DNA of 40,271 bases from Candidatus Eiseniibacteriota bacterium (GCA_023132135.1 JAGLYR010000196.1:1-40271), one strand, 5' to 3'. Counted from the first letter of the stretch, positions 30,154 through 39,873 are shown. The notes: a model not told the origin generated them from the letters alone. A program made the numbers and translations.

Positions 30154-31794
30154 CTACACGCTCCCCAATGGCAGGTCGTGTCCAAACACGCGGGAGTCCG
30201 GCTGGTTCACCGGCCGGACATCAACCTCAACTGTTAGCTGGTCATCGCGTGAGATGATCCGTGGGTTCTCAACGCTCTGCACCCGTGGATCCATGCCGAT
30301 TGCCCGGATCGTCTCAGCGGCCACAATAGCATCGGTCAGCCCGCCATGCGCCCCGGCCTTTGCCCGACCAATGTAGTCGTGTATCCAAGTCCCGAATTCT
30401 GGGTGGTGGGGCAACTCTCCGCGGGCCATCTCCATCACAATATGCAACGCTTGAACGAAATTGTCCATGCCGCTAAGTATCTGAATCACACCGTCAGAAT
30501 CCACCACGAAATCGAAGTCATTCACCACATCAATTTCGATGGACGTCCCATAGAGCTCATCGCCGCCATACGGACCAAGAATCAGAAGCCTGTCCGCGTA
30601 GCTGGCCGGCAAGTCTCTTTGCGGGATTTTCAGCCGGCATCCAACAATGTCAGCGGGATCCACGGCATCACCGTCAAGCCCGTTGACCTCAGCGATCAGC
30701 CACCAGAGATCAGCGTCGCCAAGATACCGCGCTGCGATCTGCTGCAAGCTCTCGCCCGTCTGGGTGTAGTGATTCAGGTAGTAGGGATATCTCTGCCTCA
30801 GAAGCGCCGGATCCCAGAATGGCAGGTACTCGTCATCCGCCGGCGGATCCGCCTTAATCGGTGTCCCGCCTTCTCTGGCATTCTGGGCCGCATCGAGCAT
30901 CAGGTTTCCGGCACAGCTAAGGTCCTGAAGCCCGCGGAGCAGATGATCGTTTCTCTCCGGCCACTCGTGGGTCACCGCGTACATCTCAGCGGATACCTTC
31001 GTCATCTCCCGGAACATCTCCAGGTCGATTTCCGCGAATTCCACTTCGCCGGCTTCGTAGTCATCCATCTGCCCAAGGAGCGTGGCGGCGTATGTTTTCA
31101 GCGTGTCCACGGTATCGGCCACGCTTGTTACCAGATACCACATGGTAGCGGCCTGCTGAATCACGCCCAGCGCCCCGCTCAGGCGATCCTTGACGCGCCT
31201 CACTACGTTGTCGATGCTTCGCCAGTACCCAGTAATCGGGTCCGAAATCTCTTCCGCTTCCCCCATTTTCCCAAGAACACGGAGACGAAGATCGTAGTTG
31301 AATATCAGCGGCCTGCTCACGTCCTTGCGGATCGTCAGAGATTCAATCACAACCCAGTGGTGAAGGCCCTTGTCCCAGTCCATGAAAAAGGCAACGTAGT
31401 CATCGTTGGGGGGATCGAGCATCTGGCCCTTGGGGGCTTTCGTGACTTCCTTCGATTGCTGATAGTCCATGTAGAGGCTGTAGATCTTCTGGATCTGCTG
31501 AGCGCCGTTGAGCAGCCCGGATGAACCGAAGCGGAATGAATGCCCCGTGTTGCCGGCAATCTGGATCGTGCCGGCGGCCCGCCCATACTCTTCCGCAAAG
31601 GGGCCTTCAAGTGTGTGTCCGATGACGGTTCGAGACGGATAGGTTTCCGTGATGCTCTGGGGGTTCACATAGAAAGTCCAGAATTCGGAATGGTCCCCGC
31701 GATTCAGCGCCAGGGTATATGCATTCAGCCGGAGGCCCCCAGACCCCACCATTCCAAACGCGCTTAGCCCCACTCCCATTGCTGCTGTTGGCAT
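30154..31794 (-). CDS. LysM-domain baseplate protein fused to a gp25-like domain
   Basis: The product is 546 aa from an ATG at 31794 with AAGGCGAG upstream. Residues 1-335 are the body of a baseplate/hub-associated protein. YTQTGESLQQIAARYLG to LKIPQ (~342-390) is a LysM peptidoglycan-binding domain. From ~432 the protein is gp25/W-like: SDGVIQILSGMDNFVQ, then HHPEFGTWIHDY. In most phages LysM and gp25 proteins are separate, so this fusion links hub and wedge. The domain assignments come from motifs. Confidence 0.8.
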   Translation of the reverse strand: MPTAAMGVGLSAFGMVGSGGLRLNAYTLALNRGDHSEFWTFYVNPQSITETYPSRTVIGHTLEGPFAEEYGRAAGTIQIAGNTGHSFRFGSSGLLNGAQQIQKIYSLYMDYQQSKEVTKAPKGQMLDPPNDDYVAFFMDWDKGLHHWVVIESLTIRKDVSRPLIFNYDLRLRVLGKMGEAEEISDPITGYWRSIDNVVRRVKDRLSGALGVIQQAATMWYLVTSVADTVDTLKTYAATLLGQMDDYEAGEVEFAEIDLEMFREMTKVSAEMYAVTHEWPERNDHLLRGLQDLSCAGNLMLDAAQNAREGGTPIKADPPADDEYLPFWDPALLRQRYPYYLNHYTQTGESLQQIAARYLGDADLWWLIAEVNGLDGDAVDPADIVGCRLKIPQRDLPASYADRLLILGPYGGDELYGTSIEIDVVNDFDFVVDSDGVIQILSGMDNFVQALHIVMEMARGELPHHPEFGTWIHDYIGRAKAGAHGGLTDAIVAAETIRAIGMDPRVQSVENPRIISRDDQLTVEVDVRPVNQPDSRVFGHDLPLGSV

Positions 31795-31795
31795 T

Positions 31796-33385
31796 TTAGC
31801 TCGCCTTTGTCTGGCTTGTCATGTGGGTGTCACCCACCAGAGACGCAGGGACGCCGGTAGAGCTGGACCCACTCTGAACTCCGGTATGCACATGAGTATT
31901 GTAGAGTGCCTTGAATCGCTCGTCAATGAGCCGGTAGAACGATCCTTGCCCCAACCGCACAGACGCGGACTTTACTTCGATCAGCGTGGCCCCTTTGATA
32001 AGTACGGTGGCCGGCAAAGTACCGCCGCCACCTTCAGATTCAACCCGAACACGGCCGTCACTGACCAGCTCAATCTGCCGGCTTATGCCATGATCGGTCT
32101 TTAGATCTATGTCGCCCGAACGCGTTCCGGTGGCCGGGTCAACGTGAATCCTGATTTCCCCGGCTTCGATCAGAATGTCACCATCGGCACCACTGCAATC
32201 GGACCGTAGCGTGGCCGTCCCGCCACCGCTACATCGCAGAGACACATCGCCGGCGGCGTCCGCGTGAATATCTATGTCGCCAAGGACGGCCTGGACATCG
32301 ACATCGCCGGCAAGAGCCTTCAGGTCCATGTTAAGCCCTGCCGTGACGCCAACTTTGGTGTTTGCTGTGACCGCCACTTCTGTCCCGGCATCGACATCCA
32401 CTTTGGTTCCCGCATCCACGTCCACACTGGTCCCGGCATCGACCGAAACCGACGTTCCGGCGTCTATCTCTATTGCAACCGAAGCCTCGACTTTCGTATC
32501 AAGCTCCGACTGGATCAGGATATTCCCGCCGCCGTCCGGTATGTCGCTGGAAGATACTGTGCCGGCCCGGATCCCCACACCTTCAGTGGACCGGATCAGT
32601 AGCCGCTCCTGAGCATCGTCTTCGGGAAACTCGTCTTCCTCAATGGTGCTGAGCAGTATTCCCCTATGCGCCCGGAAGAGCAGGTTGGCCTTGGTTTCAT
32701 CGCCGTTCGGAGCCGGGTCAAGCGTGAACAAGACCTTCCCGGTTTCAGGAGTCACAAGAAACTCGAATTGTGTGGGACCGTCATCCTCCCGGCCCGTCCT
32801 GAGCTCCTGTCGCACCATGAATCCTCCACCGTTGCGGAGGATATACGCAAGATCCCCTTCAAGCTCATGGCCCCAGTGACCGCGGCCGTCTGTGCGGACA
32901 ATGTTCCCGCTGGGATGGACCCTCAGCTCAATGTCCTCTGGGTCTAGTTCCGGCGGCTCGGATTCCAGCGTGCGCCATGTCAGGTCGAGTGCCGGCGCAG
33001 GTTCAATCCGGGCCACGGTTGTACCTTCGTCAACGTCTTCTTCTCTGAACAGCGGAAGAAGACGGTTTTCTTCTGGGATCGGCTCGGAGAAAGAACCCAC
33101 AACAAGGGGTTGGCTTCCATGACCCATCGCGAAGACGATAAGAACCAGCGCCCCGACCCTGGGCAGGAGAAGTGTCCCGCCGCTGGTCATGCTCGCTTCG
33201 TTCTGTGCCACCGGGACGTTCTGGAGCCGGCCCCCGAGAAAGAGACCAATATCGAGAGTCATGTTCGCCCGGTTGCGTCTCTCCACGCGCCCGGGGTACA
33301 TCCGCAGGACCTTTGTGTGGCTCAGGTCCGCAGCCCGGCGCTGTCGCGCCAGGGCAGTCTGTGTCAACCATCTCAGGCGTCTCAT
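31796..33385 (-). CDS. Baseplate central spike protein, gpV/gp5-like
   Basis: The ATG at 33385 shares a base with the hub stop (TAATG). The product is 529 aa. An N-terminal OB-like beta domain is followed by a beta-helix-like zone with seven-residue repeats (VDAGTSVDVDAGTKVDVDAG, ~302-352). The C-terminus has HVHTG near 499, the HxH iron-binding tip motif of contractile spikes. It pierces the outer membrane on injection. An aspartate-rich zone is usual for spike beta helices. Confidence 0.88.
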   Translation of the reverse strand: MRRLRWLTQTALARQRRAADLSHTKVLRMYPGRVERRNRANMTLDIGLFLGGRLQNVPVAQNEASMTSGGTLLLPRVGALVLIVFAMGHGSQPLVVGSFSEPIPEENRLLPLFREEDVDEGTTVARIEPAPALDLTWRTLESEPPELDPEDIELRVHPSGNIVRTDGRGHWGHELEGDLAYILRNGGGFMVRQELRTGREDDGPTQFEFLVTPETGKVLFTLDPAPNGDETKANLLFRAHRGILLSTIEEDEFPEDDAQERLLIRSTEGVGIRAGTVSSSDIPDGGGNILIQSELDTKVEASVAIEIDAGTSVSVDAGTSVDVDAGTKVDVDAGTEVAVTANTKVGVTAGLNMDLKALAGDVDVQAVLGDIDIHADAAGDVSLRCSGGGTATLRSDCSGADGDILIEAGEIRIHVDPATGTRSGDIDLKTDHGISRQIELVSDGRVRVESEGGGGTLPATVLIKGATLIEVKSASVRLGQGSFYRLIDERFKALYNTHVHTGVQSGSSSTGVPASLVGDTHMTSQTKAS

Positions 33386-34722
33386 TATACCCGCCCCTTC
33401 TCTCCCCTTGTGACTGTCAGAGCAGTTGTGAAAGGGGAGCTTTGCCGCCACGTGTTACCGACACCCTCAACGTAGTAGGTCCGGTCAGTCCACGGCGCGT
33501 GTACCCAGTCTCCTATGCGAATCTCCGGGCGCCCGCGAATGATGATCGACCCGGAGTAAAAGTCAGCGTTCTTGTAATGCCAGTCGTAGAGCTTCTGCCG
33601 GCGGGTCTGAATGTGCTCAATGGCCGACGTGTTCCCGCCCAGCAACACATTGTCGTTGTCGTCCAGGTGAGAGAAGGCTCCGACCGGCAATGTGTGACAC
33701 CGCACGATCAGCGGCCTGAAACCGTACTGGTCCGTGAGGTTCTCGGTGTCCTCTTCCCCGTCGGCTATCAGGGGAGCGAAGGACGCGCTGATGTCATCTG
33801 CACCGATAATCCAGCCTTCCGGGAACACCTGAAACACAGTCCGGGTGTCAGCGTCGGACTTCGAGACCGTGTACCGGATCAGCTCTCCAGGGGAGAGCCT
33901 GTGGTACTGCTGTGTCGGGTGAACAAAGGTCCGGGCATTAGCGAAGGTGAAGTCTCCCGTCTTGTCGAACGGGTACGGTCGCACAATCAGGTGCGCCTTC
34001 GGGTTGGCCCGGTCAGCGTTCGTGTCCACGTAACACTGGTAGAAAGCCAGGTCCAGAACTGTCTCCAGATAATTCCAGATCGCCCCCGTGAATTGCCCCA
34101 GCGCCTCATTGTAGACAAGGTCCTCCGGGTACGTTTCGACCTTCTCCTCCCAGTCCAGAAGATCCTGCACCGAGAGCCGCCCGTCTCCAAGAGGGGTGTT
34201 GAACACCGGCATCTGTGTGCAGATCTTTTTGATCGCCGCCGGGATAGGTTGACCGCGGAATTCCGTCACCAGGGTCATCTTCTCAGGCAGCGGGAACTTC
34301 TCTTTCCACTTGCCCTTCGATGCGTCGCTGTAGAGTGACGGGAAATACAGTACCGTATCCGTGAGGAACACCTTGCCCAGATCCCTGCCGGAGATCGTGA
34401 CTCTCTGGGTTGTCTCGCCGCCCGGAGAGACAGACAGGTCTTCTCCGACCCGGTCAATTATTCCCAGCATGGTTGCCTGGTCGCGGTCAAATGAAAGCAT
34501 CACAGCATCGTTGGGTTGAAGCGTGCGCCATTGCCTGAGATCCCCGCGGGAGCGGGGCTTCAGCTCCAGGTTGAAAGAGCCGGCCGCCTCACGGAGAGTC
34601 TTGTTCGTATCGACAGAGACCACCTGGGCCGTCGCAGGCTTGTCCATCTCGCTGCGGGTGGTGAAGTCCACTCGCACGAATGGTCGCGTGGGTCGATGCC
34701 TGTCTTGCACCGTGCCGACCAT
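33385..34722 (-). CDS. Tail hub protein, gpD-like
   Basis: The product is 445 aa. ATG 34722 overlaps the tape-measure stop (TAATG). The pattern follows late-control gpD/gp27-like hub proteins: beta-rich N-terminus (PNDAVMLSFDRDQATMLGII), VTISGRDLGKVF, then GELIRYTVSK and the C-terminal HYKNADFYSGSI with RIGDWV. The hub connects the tube to the spike, as the neighbouring gene order suggests. Confidence 0.85.
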   Translation of the reverse strand: MVGTVQDRHRPTRPFVRVDFTTRSEMDKPATAQVVSVDTNKTLREAAGSFNLELKPRSRGDLRQWRTLQPNDAVMLSFDRDQATMLGIIDRVGEDLSVSPGGETTQRVTISGRDLGKVFLTDTVLYFPSLYSDASKGKWKEKFPLPEKMTLVTEFRGQPIPAAIKKICTQMPVFNTPLGDGRLSVQDLLDWEEKVETYPEDLVYNEALGQFTGAIWNYLETVLDLAFYQCYVDTNADRANPKAHLIVRPYPFDKTGDFTFANARTFVHPTQQYHRLSPGELIRYTVSKSDADTRTVFQVFPEGWIIGADDISASFAPLIADGEEDTENLTDQYGFRPLIVRCHTLPVGAFSHLDDNDNVLLGGNTSAIEHIQTRRQKLYDWHYKNADFYSGSIIIRGRPEIRIGDWVHAPWTDRTYYVEGVGNTWRQSSPFTTALTVTRGEKGRV

Positions 34723-36728
34723 TATTGATCCTCCGTCGGGGCTGTTGGTTCCGGCGGCCCCGGCAACGGCGCTCCGAACAGCTCCTTGAGCATTCTGGTC
34801 ACTTGGCTGGTGGCGTCCGCCAGATCAACAAGCTCTCGCGTGGCGGTTCCGGTGGCGTCCGCCACACCGAATCCGCTTTCCTCAATACCGCCCGTCGAAA
34901 ACATCTTCTTGGCTTTCGCAACGACTGCCGGCTCGGGAGACATTCCAGCTTCAAGCGCCATCTTCACCATCGCATCTGTGGTGGCATCTCCAAAGGTTGT
35001 CTGGCCGGCTTCCTTGGCGTACCCTCTCAACTGCGCCAATCCAGGCCGGGGAGCGGGTTCCTTGCCGAACAGGAAATCTCCCAGCTTGCCGCGGGTCAGT
35101 CTGTCGAAATACTCAGCGATCCGCCCGACGTGGGTAAGGATCCCCTCGCCGGTAATGGTTTTCATCTCACTCATCCATGTGTCCATCCGTTGCCAGCGGC
35201 TAACACCCGCGTCCGCGCCAGCCAGGATGCTCTCCGGGCCACCAGCAAGGTCCCTGAATTCTCCCACCTTGCCAGCGCCCAGCAACGCGCGGTTCTCGTA
35301 GAGCACCCGCGCTTCGCCAGGACTCACGCCAATCAATCTCGACAGGATAAGCTCGTAGCCTTTCTCCTGCCTGCCGATGGTCTCGGGGTGGGTCTCTCCA
35401 GCCAGGGCAAGCATCTTGCCAAGAAGATCCGCCCCGTATTGGCTGAAGAGACCCTTGGAAAGCTCTGTGGCCCACGCCATCGGGCTCGCGGCTACCGCAG
35501 CATCGCCGCGCTCTGCGGCAAGTTCGCGAATTGAGTATTCTGCCAAAGCCCGCGGCGCTCCCTGGGCGCCGATGATGTTCTGGCTGATTCTCTGGAGCAG
35601 CCCGCCGGCCCGTTCCGGCATGAAAGGTTGATAACCGGGGATCCCGGAGACTCCGGCCCCCATCTGCCCCACCTGCACCATATAGCCGGCCAGAACATTC
35701 GGATCAATGTCCATCACGCCAGCGCCGGCCGCGTGCCGGGCCAGAGCCGTCACCTGCTCAAGAAGCTGTGGCCCGATCAGACGTGCGCGGGCCGAATCCC
35801 CGCCGGTGATTGTTTCCGCTCCACCGGCAAGACGTTGCATGAAAGCCATTGAGAAACGATTGCCTGTCAGGTACTCAAGCGTCCCGGCGGTGGGAGCCAG
35901 TTTTCCGGGTTCAACTCCCCAGAAACGGCCCATTGTGGTGACGCCGCGGACTCCTTCCCGGAAACCTGGTGTGCCGGCGGCGAGTGTCGAATAGGTGGCG
36001 AAGGCTTCAATCACCGGGAGCATCTGGTGACGCGTGAAACCGAATTCCTGCCCCACCCGCATAGCGGCGTGCTCGACCTCTCCCAGCCGGCGGGTAACGC
36101 GCGTCAGCTCATTCTCAAGCTCTTTCGCCTGCCGGATGCCCTGGTAGAGAAACATGCCAGCACCCAGAGCTCCGACAGCGCCGGCCGCGACACCCAGCCC
36201 TCCAAGGACGGATCTGCCTATACCCAGTAGGCCCGACACGCCGGGCAGCCCGGCAACTCTTCCGCCCACATCTTTTGCTTGGGTGAAGATCGTCTGTTGC
36301 TCCCCCGGGAGGTCCCGTAGAGCACCAGACTGTTTCTCAAGAGACCGAATCCGGCCAGAGTGCTCCCGGACGAGCTGTTCGTCCATCCGGGCATAGTCCT
36401 GCCGCTCTCTGATCTGGTCATTGATAATCTGTTTGCGGTAGGCGCCGGACCGCCGGGCCTCTTCCTTGAGCCTCTGGATGTCTTCGCGGGCAATGGACCG
36501 GCTCTCCTGCCGGAACGCAGCCGCTTCCGACTTCGCCTCCCGTCCCAGATCCTGAAGCGCACGAAGTTTCTCCTTTGGTGCAAACCCTTGTTCAACAAGC
36601 GTTCCGACCTCGGAGGCCCATCGGCCGAAGGCGTCCTTCACATCCCGAAGCGTGGGTTGCAGATTCTCTGCCGGCTCTACACCGACCTTGATACCTACCT
36701 GCTCCATATCGGCCGAATCACCCGGCAT
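34722..36728 (-). CDS. Tail tape measure protein
   Basis: The product is 668 aa, from ATG 36728 inside the end of the chaperone gene. A long charged N-terminal helix (LRALQDLGREAKSEAAAFRQ, LKEEARRSGAYRKQ) is followed by a hydrophobic segment near 175-200 (GLGVAAGAVGALGAGMFLY), then helical, Gly-rich sequence. This is the usual make-up of tape measures, which set tail length and enter the host membrane. It is short, suggesting a short tail. Confidence 0.88.
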   Translation of the reverse strand: MPGDSADMEQVGIKVGVEPAENLQPTLRDVKDAFGRWASEVGTLVEQGFAPKEKLRALQDLGREAKSEAAAFRQESRSIAREDIQRLKEEARRSGAYRKQIINDQIRERQDYARMDEQLVREHSGRIRSLEKQSGALRDLPGEQQTIFTQAKDVGGRVAGLPGVSGLLGIGRSVLGGLGVAAGAVGALGAGMFLYQGIRQAKELENELTRVTRRLGEVEHAAMRVGQEFGFTRHQMLPVIEAFATYSTLAAGTPGFREGVRGVTTMGRFWGVEPGKLAPTAGTLEYLTGNRFSMAFMQRLAGGAETITGGDSARARLIGPQLLEQVTALARHAAGAGVMDIDPNVLAGYMVQVGQMGAGVSGIPGYQPFMPERAGGLLQRISQNIIGAQGAPRALAEYSIRELAAERGDAAVAASPMAWATELSKGLFSQYGADLLGKMLALAGETHPETIGRQEKGYELILSRLIGVSPGEARVLYENRALLGAGKVGEFRDLAGGPESILAGADAGVSRWQRMDTWMSEMKTITGEGILTHVGRIAEYFDRLTRGKLGDFLFGKEPAPRPGLAQLRGYAKEAGQTTFGDATTDAMVKMALEAGMSPEPAVVAKAKKMFSTGGIEESGFGVADATGTATRELVDLADATSQVTRMLKELFGAPLPGPPEPTAPTEDQ

Positions 36729-37056
36729 TCACTTCACCACCCTCCGCAGGCGGGACAATGCCTACGCTCTCAAGGAATATGCGGTCCTCTTCGAGTGACC
36801 GCGACATTTCCTCCGGGTCTTTCTGTATCCGATGCAGCCAGTTGTCGAACTTCTCGTCGCCGGTAAGGTTCTTCAGCTCCCCGTGCGCCAGAAGGTCAAG
36901 CACGATCTGCCGGCGCGTCATCGTCAGGAAGCGTTGGTCCGTCGGTGGTAGGCTGTACTTCTGCCGGAACATGAACTCGGCCGTCTTTGCTATCCGCCGC
37001 GCCTGCTCAGTCAGATCGTCCGTTGTCAGCATCACGAAAGGGAGCAACGAAAGCAC
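36718..37056 (-). CDS. Tail assembly chaperone, T part
   Basis: The product is up to 112 aa; the first possible start is a GTG at 37056, and the frame is open from a stop just upstream. ATG 37032 lacks a ribosome site. It overlaps the G part by about 50 bases, in the +1 (equal to -2) frame relative to it. This is the lambda/Mu/P2 arrangement in which a G-T fusion is made by ribosome frameshifting. Helical, charged protein. Confidence 0.75.
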   Translation of the reverse strand: MLSLLPFVMLTTDDLTEQARRIAKTAEFMFRQKYSLPPTDQRFLTMTRRQIVLDLLAHGELKNLTGDEKFDNWLHRIQKDPEEMSRSLEEDRIFLESVGIVPPAEGGEVNAG

Positions 37057-37363
37057 CCCACAGCCCCCAGAGTTCTTCGACCTGCTTCCACTTTAGCTGT
37101 GTCGGGAACACCTCCAGCAGACCCTTGTCCTCATCGGTGAGAGGCATGTTATCGGCGCGGGCGATATGCGCTACCGCAATCTGCAAGGTCGCCACCCTCT
37201 CAGCAATGGCACACGCGGTCCCCCCTGGTGTACCCGGCATGTTTGGTGCGTTGCCGGTAAGCTCTGCAACCCTGGATGCGATCTGAACTTCATCCATGAT
37301 TGAGAGCTCCCGGAATGTCAGCTTGTAGATGCCCCAATCTTCGACCTTGGTAAAGCGATCCAT
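37007..37363 (-). CDS. Tail assembly chaperone, G part
   Basis: The product is 118 aa from ATG 37363 behind GGGGGG. Helical, with KLTFRELSIMDEVQIAS at the start and WKQVEELWGLWGAF near the end. It sits between the tube and tape-measure genes, the usual place for tail chaperones. These proteins coat the tape measure before the tube assembles and are absent from the finished virion. Confidence 0.78.
   Translation of the reverse strand: MDRFTKVEDWGIYKLTFRELSIMDEVQIASRVAELTGNAPNMPGTPGGTACAIAERVATLQIAVAHIARADNMPLTDEDKGLLEVFPTQLKWKQVEELWGLWGAFVAPFRDADNGRSD
37063..37068 (-). promoter_or_regulatory. Candidate -2 frameshift site
   Basis: The minus strand reads TGG GGG CTG in the G frame, with GGGGGC at 37068-37063. 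A slip of two bases back would enter the T frame, which is open from a TAA just upstream. A GGGGGC core is also part of the Mu -2 site. A +1 slip at CCC-T a little later is the alternative. Confidence 0.5.
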
Positions 37364-37387
37364 GATTGCCCCCCCGGGTAATCAACC

Positions 37388-37804
37388 CTATGAGTCGCCC
37401 CACCGGAGATTGCGCCCAACCCAGGAAGCGTTCCGGCCGACAATCGCATTCGGCCCGAAATTCAGTCCCTTGCTGGTCAGAATGCAATGCTCCACAGTGA
37501 ACAGAAGCCCTCCGGTGGTCTTGTCCACGGCCACAATATCAATGGCCGGGAAGATGTGTACGTTGTCCCTTGTCGGGAAAACACCTAGCCGCTCCATAGA
37601 CTCGCCGGATACCGCGAACATCCGCATGTTCACGTTCAGCGCGTAGCGGAGCGGGACAGCCTCTTCGTAGTAAATGATCCCAAGCTCCGGGATCGGCTCT
37701 GTCCCAAAGCCTTCCGTCAGATCAAGGCCGGCCCCCCGTCCTATCGGCAAGTTGTTAGCCGTGAGAATCAGGCGGTCAGCGGTCAAAGTCGGGTTCCTAC
37801 CCAC
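37388..37804 (-). CDS. Tail tube protein
   Basis: The product is 138 aa from a GTG at 37804 behind GGGGAGG. A beta-rich sequence with VPLRYALNVNMRMFAVSG and KTTGGLLFTVEHCILTSKG matches tail tube proteins, which form the inner channel. It lies between the sheath and the chaperones. Confidence 0.82.
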   Translation of the reverse strand: MGRNPTLTADRLILTANNLPIGRGAGLDLTEGFGTEPIPELGIIYYEEAVPLRYALNVNMRMFAVSGESMERLGVFPTRDNVHIFPAIDIVAVDKTTGGLLFTVEHCILTSKGLNFGPNAIVGRNASWVGRNLRWGDS

Positions 37805-37832
37805 TCGAAATCCCTCCCCTCATGCCCCGCGA

Positions 37833-39614
37833 CTACGGAAGCCCCGTGCGCGGCGGAAGAACGTGCGCGGTGATAAAGACGAAGTTGGCCGGCGTGGTCA
37901 TGTTTATCTCGAAATCGAGATACCACGCGTCGGCCTCCTGCCGGACAGTCACATTGCGCCAGCCCGGAGTGATAGTCCCGGTATCAGGATCTACGATGTC
38001 GGTGATCCAGCCAGCCCCCCTGAAGTCATCCAGGCGCGACTGTGCCCGGCCCTTCAGATTCGCCGAGAGATACCGAGAACTCCGGCCTACAAACTCCGTT
38101 TCCGCCCAATCCTCCATCGAAATCCTGACAGCGTCGGATAGCCGGCGTAGACTGACCTCCGGTGTGGTTCCGTCCGTGTTCCAGATACCCATGTTTTCCT
38201 GAATGGCCGTGTTGAGTTTCGAGACCCAGAAACCCCGCATGTTTCCGGTGATCTTGGAAACACTTTTACAGAGACAGGCAACACCGCTGAGCTGAAGCGT
38301 TTCCCTGTCGGCCATCGACAGATCAGCTTCCAGGGAAGCCACATCCACATACTTGTGAGTTCCGGGTTCGTAGAGCGGAAGCCCAGCCATGAGCCCAGCC
38401 AGGAGCGCGGCTGAGAACAGTGACGAAATGGTAGTTACCGTAGCATCCGCACCGTACCGGCCAACCCCTGGATACGCCTGCACGATCCGGTCCGAGTTGA
38501 GCACCGCGGCGGCGGACTGAGCCTGAGCCTTTGTCTGCGCGAGTGACCCTCCCACGAAACCAATCCTGTCTTCCTTCAGGTGGCAATGAGTCTTGAGCAT
38601 TGCGTGAACAGCGGCCAGCTCGGAGCCAACCCACAGAAGATGGGCCGCTTCGTCCTGAAGAAGAATCAGAGCGGATTCGTAGTTGGTTGGAGTCGCGGCC
38701 GGCGCCGTTCCGATGCTGCCGCCATTGGTGGTCCAGCTCTCGTAGCCGGTCGTGTTGGCCGGGACAGTTATCGACTTCATCGTCGCGGTCACCCACGGAA
38801 CGTGGTGATTGATCCAGTCCATGACGATGTACGGTGTGGCAAGAACCGAATACGCCGACGCCTTGACGTCCTGGGCAGCCACGTCCGTCAGATACGCTGT
38901 CGAAATCGCCGTCATGCCTGGGTGCGCATTCGGGTTGAGTGTCACGGTGTAGTCATCCAGGGCGGCCAGAGCAGCGAACAGCTTCCCAATGGTGTTGTAC
39001 TGGGTGGTGGTCAGATCGAACTGGAAGCCGCTGCCGGTTCCAGCAACTACACACTTGAATCCAACCACCGGATCGTCTGCATCCACATCGAGCACAGCCG
39101 TTGCTCCTACGCCCGTGTATTGGATGTCAAGCACATCTCCAAGGTTGTCCTGCGAGAGCAGATCCTCGTAGAGCAGGAAGGTGACTTTCTTGCCACTCGT
39201 GCCGCCGGTCTCGACCTTCCACTCCAGGTCGTTGTAGAGTGTTCCCCAATCGTTCGCGGTGAGCGTGATTCCACCGGAAGAAGTCATGTCGCCGGTGGCT
39301 TTCGTGGCCGTCTCAACACGAACGACCTTCACCTTTTCCGCCCCGCCCGTGCGGGTGGAGGGACCGAACGCCAGCACCGCCGCGTCCACAATGTTCCCGC
39401 TGCGGTGAACCTTTGTCAGCGCCGAGAGGCTGCCGTACTCGTGAACCACCTGCGGTTCACCGGAGGAACATTCCCCAAGCAGCGCAACGACGTTGCCCAA
39501 AACCATCGGCGCGCCGGCGGCACGGGAAGTGTCCACCTTGGCCTTTGCTTGCGGCACATAGAGTGTTCTCCCGTCCTGATCGGTTGCCAATCTAACCACC
39601 TTCCTTTCGGGCAC
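37833..39614 (-). CDS. Tail sheath protein
   Basis: The product is 593 aa. The C-terminal part has the sheath signature: PGVGRYGADATVTTISSL, SLEADLSMADRETLQLSGV, MRGFWVSKLN and the end VRQEADAWYLDFEIN, typical of contractile sheaths. The N-terminal domains are variable. The start is uncertain: GTG 39614, or TTG 39590 which has a better ribosome site. It shows the tail is contractile. Confidence 0.93.
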   Translation of the reverse strand: MPERKVVRLATDQDGRTLYVPQAKAKVDTSRAAGAPMVLGNVVALLGECSSGEPQVVHEYGSLSALTKVHRSGNIVDAAVLAFGPSTRTGGAEKVKVVRVETATKATGDMTSSGGITLTANDWGTLYNDLEWKVETGGTSGKKVTFLLYEDLLSQDNLGDVLDIQYTGVGATAVLDVDADDPVVGFKCVVAGTGSGFQFDLTTTQYNTIGKLFAALAALDDYTVTLNPNAHPGMTAISTAYLTDVAAQDVKASAYSVLATPYIVMDWINHHVPWVTATMKSITVPANTTGYESWTTNGGSIGTAPAATPTNYESALILLQDEAAHLLWVGSELAAVHAMLKTHCHLKEDRIGFVGGSLAQTKAQAQSAAAVLNSDRIVQAYPGVGRYGADATVTTISSLFSAALLAGLMAGLPLYEPGTHKYVDVASLEADLSMADRETLQLSGVACLCKSVSKITGNMRGFWVSKLNTAIQENMGIWNTDGTTPEVSLRRLSDAVRISMEDWAETEFVGRSSRYLSANLKGRAQSRLDDFRGAGWITDIVDPDTGTITPGWRNVTVRQEADAWYLDFEINMTTPANFVFITAHVLPPRTGLP

Positions 39615-39864
39615 GCTTCAGCCAGTCCTCCCACGGGACGGTCCCGACGGGCCACGACTTGAACGCGCTGAGAAGTGTTTTCCATTCGGTACTGGGCCGC
39701 GCCCGGCGACCCGCCACAGAGAGAAAGCCGGCCCTCATGATTACGCTCAAGCCGGCATCGTTGCAAAACTCCTGCCACGACACCGAAGGCTTTGAAGGCA
39801 CAGGCTTCGCCGGCGTCCTGGTGACTTTCCGGCTGGCTGTCTCTGGCCTGGTTGTCTCCGGCAT
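39592..39864 (-). CDS. Unknown small protein
   Basis: The product is 90 aa from an ATG at 39864 with AGGGGG upstream. The first half is Pro/Thr/Ser-rich and probably disordered. The second half (VSWQEFCNDAGLSVIM, then VPWEDWLKRARKEGG) is helical with Trp. It may be a small head-tail or sheath-associated factor. No family is recognised. Confidence 0.6.
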   Translation of the reverse strand: MPETTRPETASRKVTRTPAKPVPSKPSVSWQEFCNDAGLSVIMRAGFLSVAGRRARPSTEWKTLLSAFKSWPVGTVPWEDWLKRARKEGG

Positions 39865-39873
39865 GGCATCCCC

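Noticed and set aside
33172-34338. Plus-strand frame of 388 aa
   Set aside because: It is antisense to the hub and spike genes.
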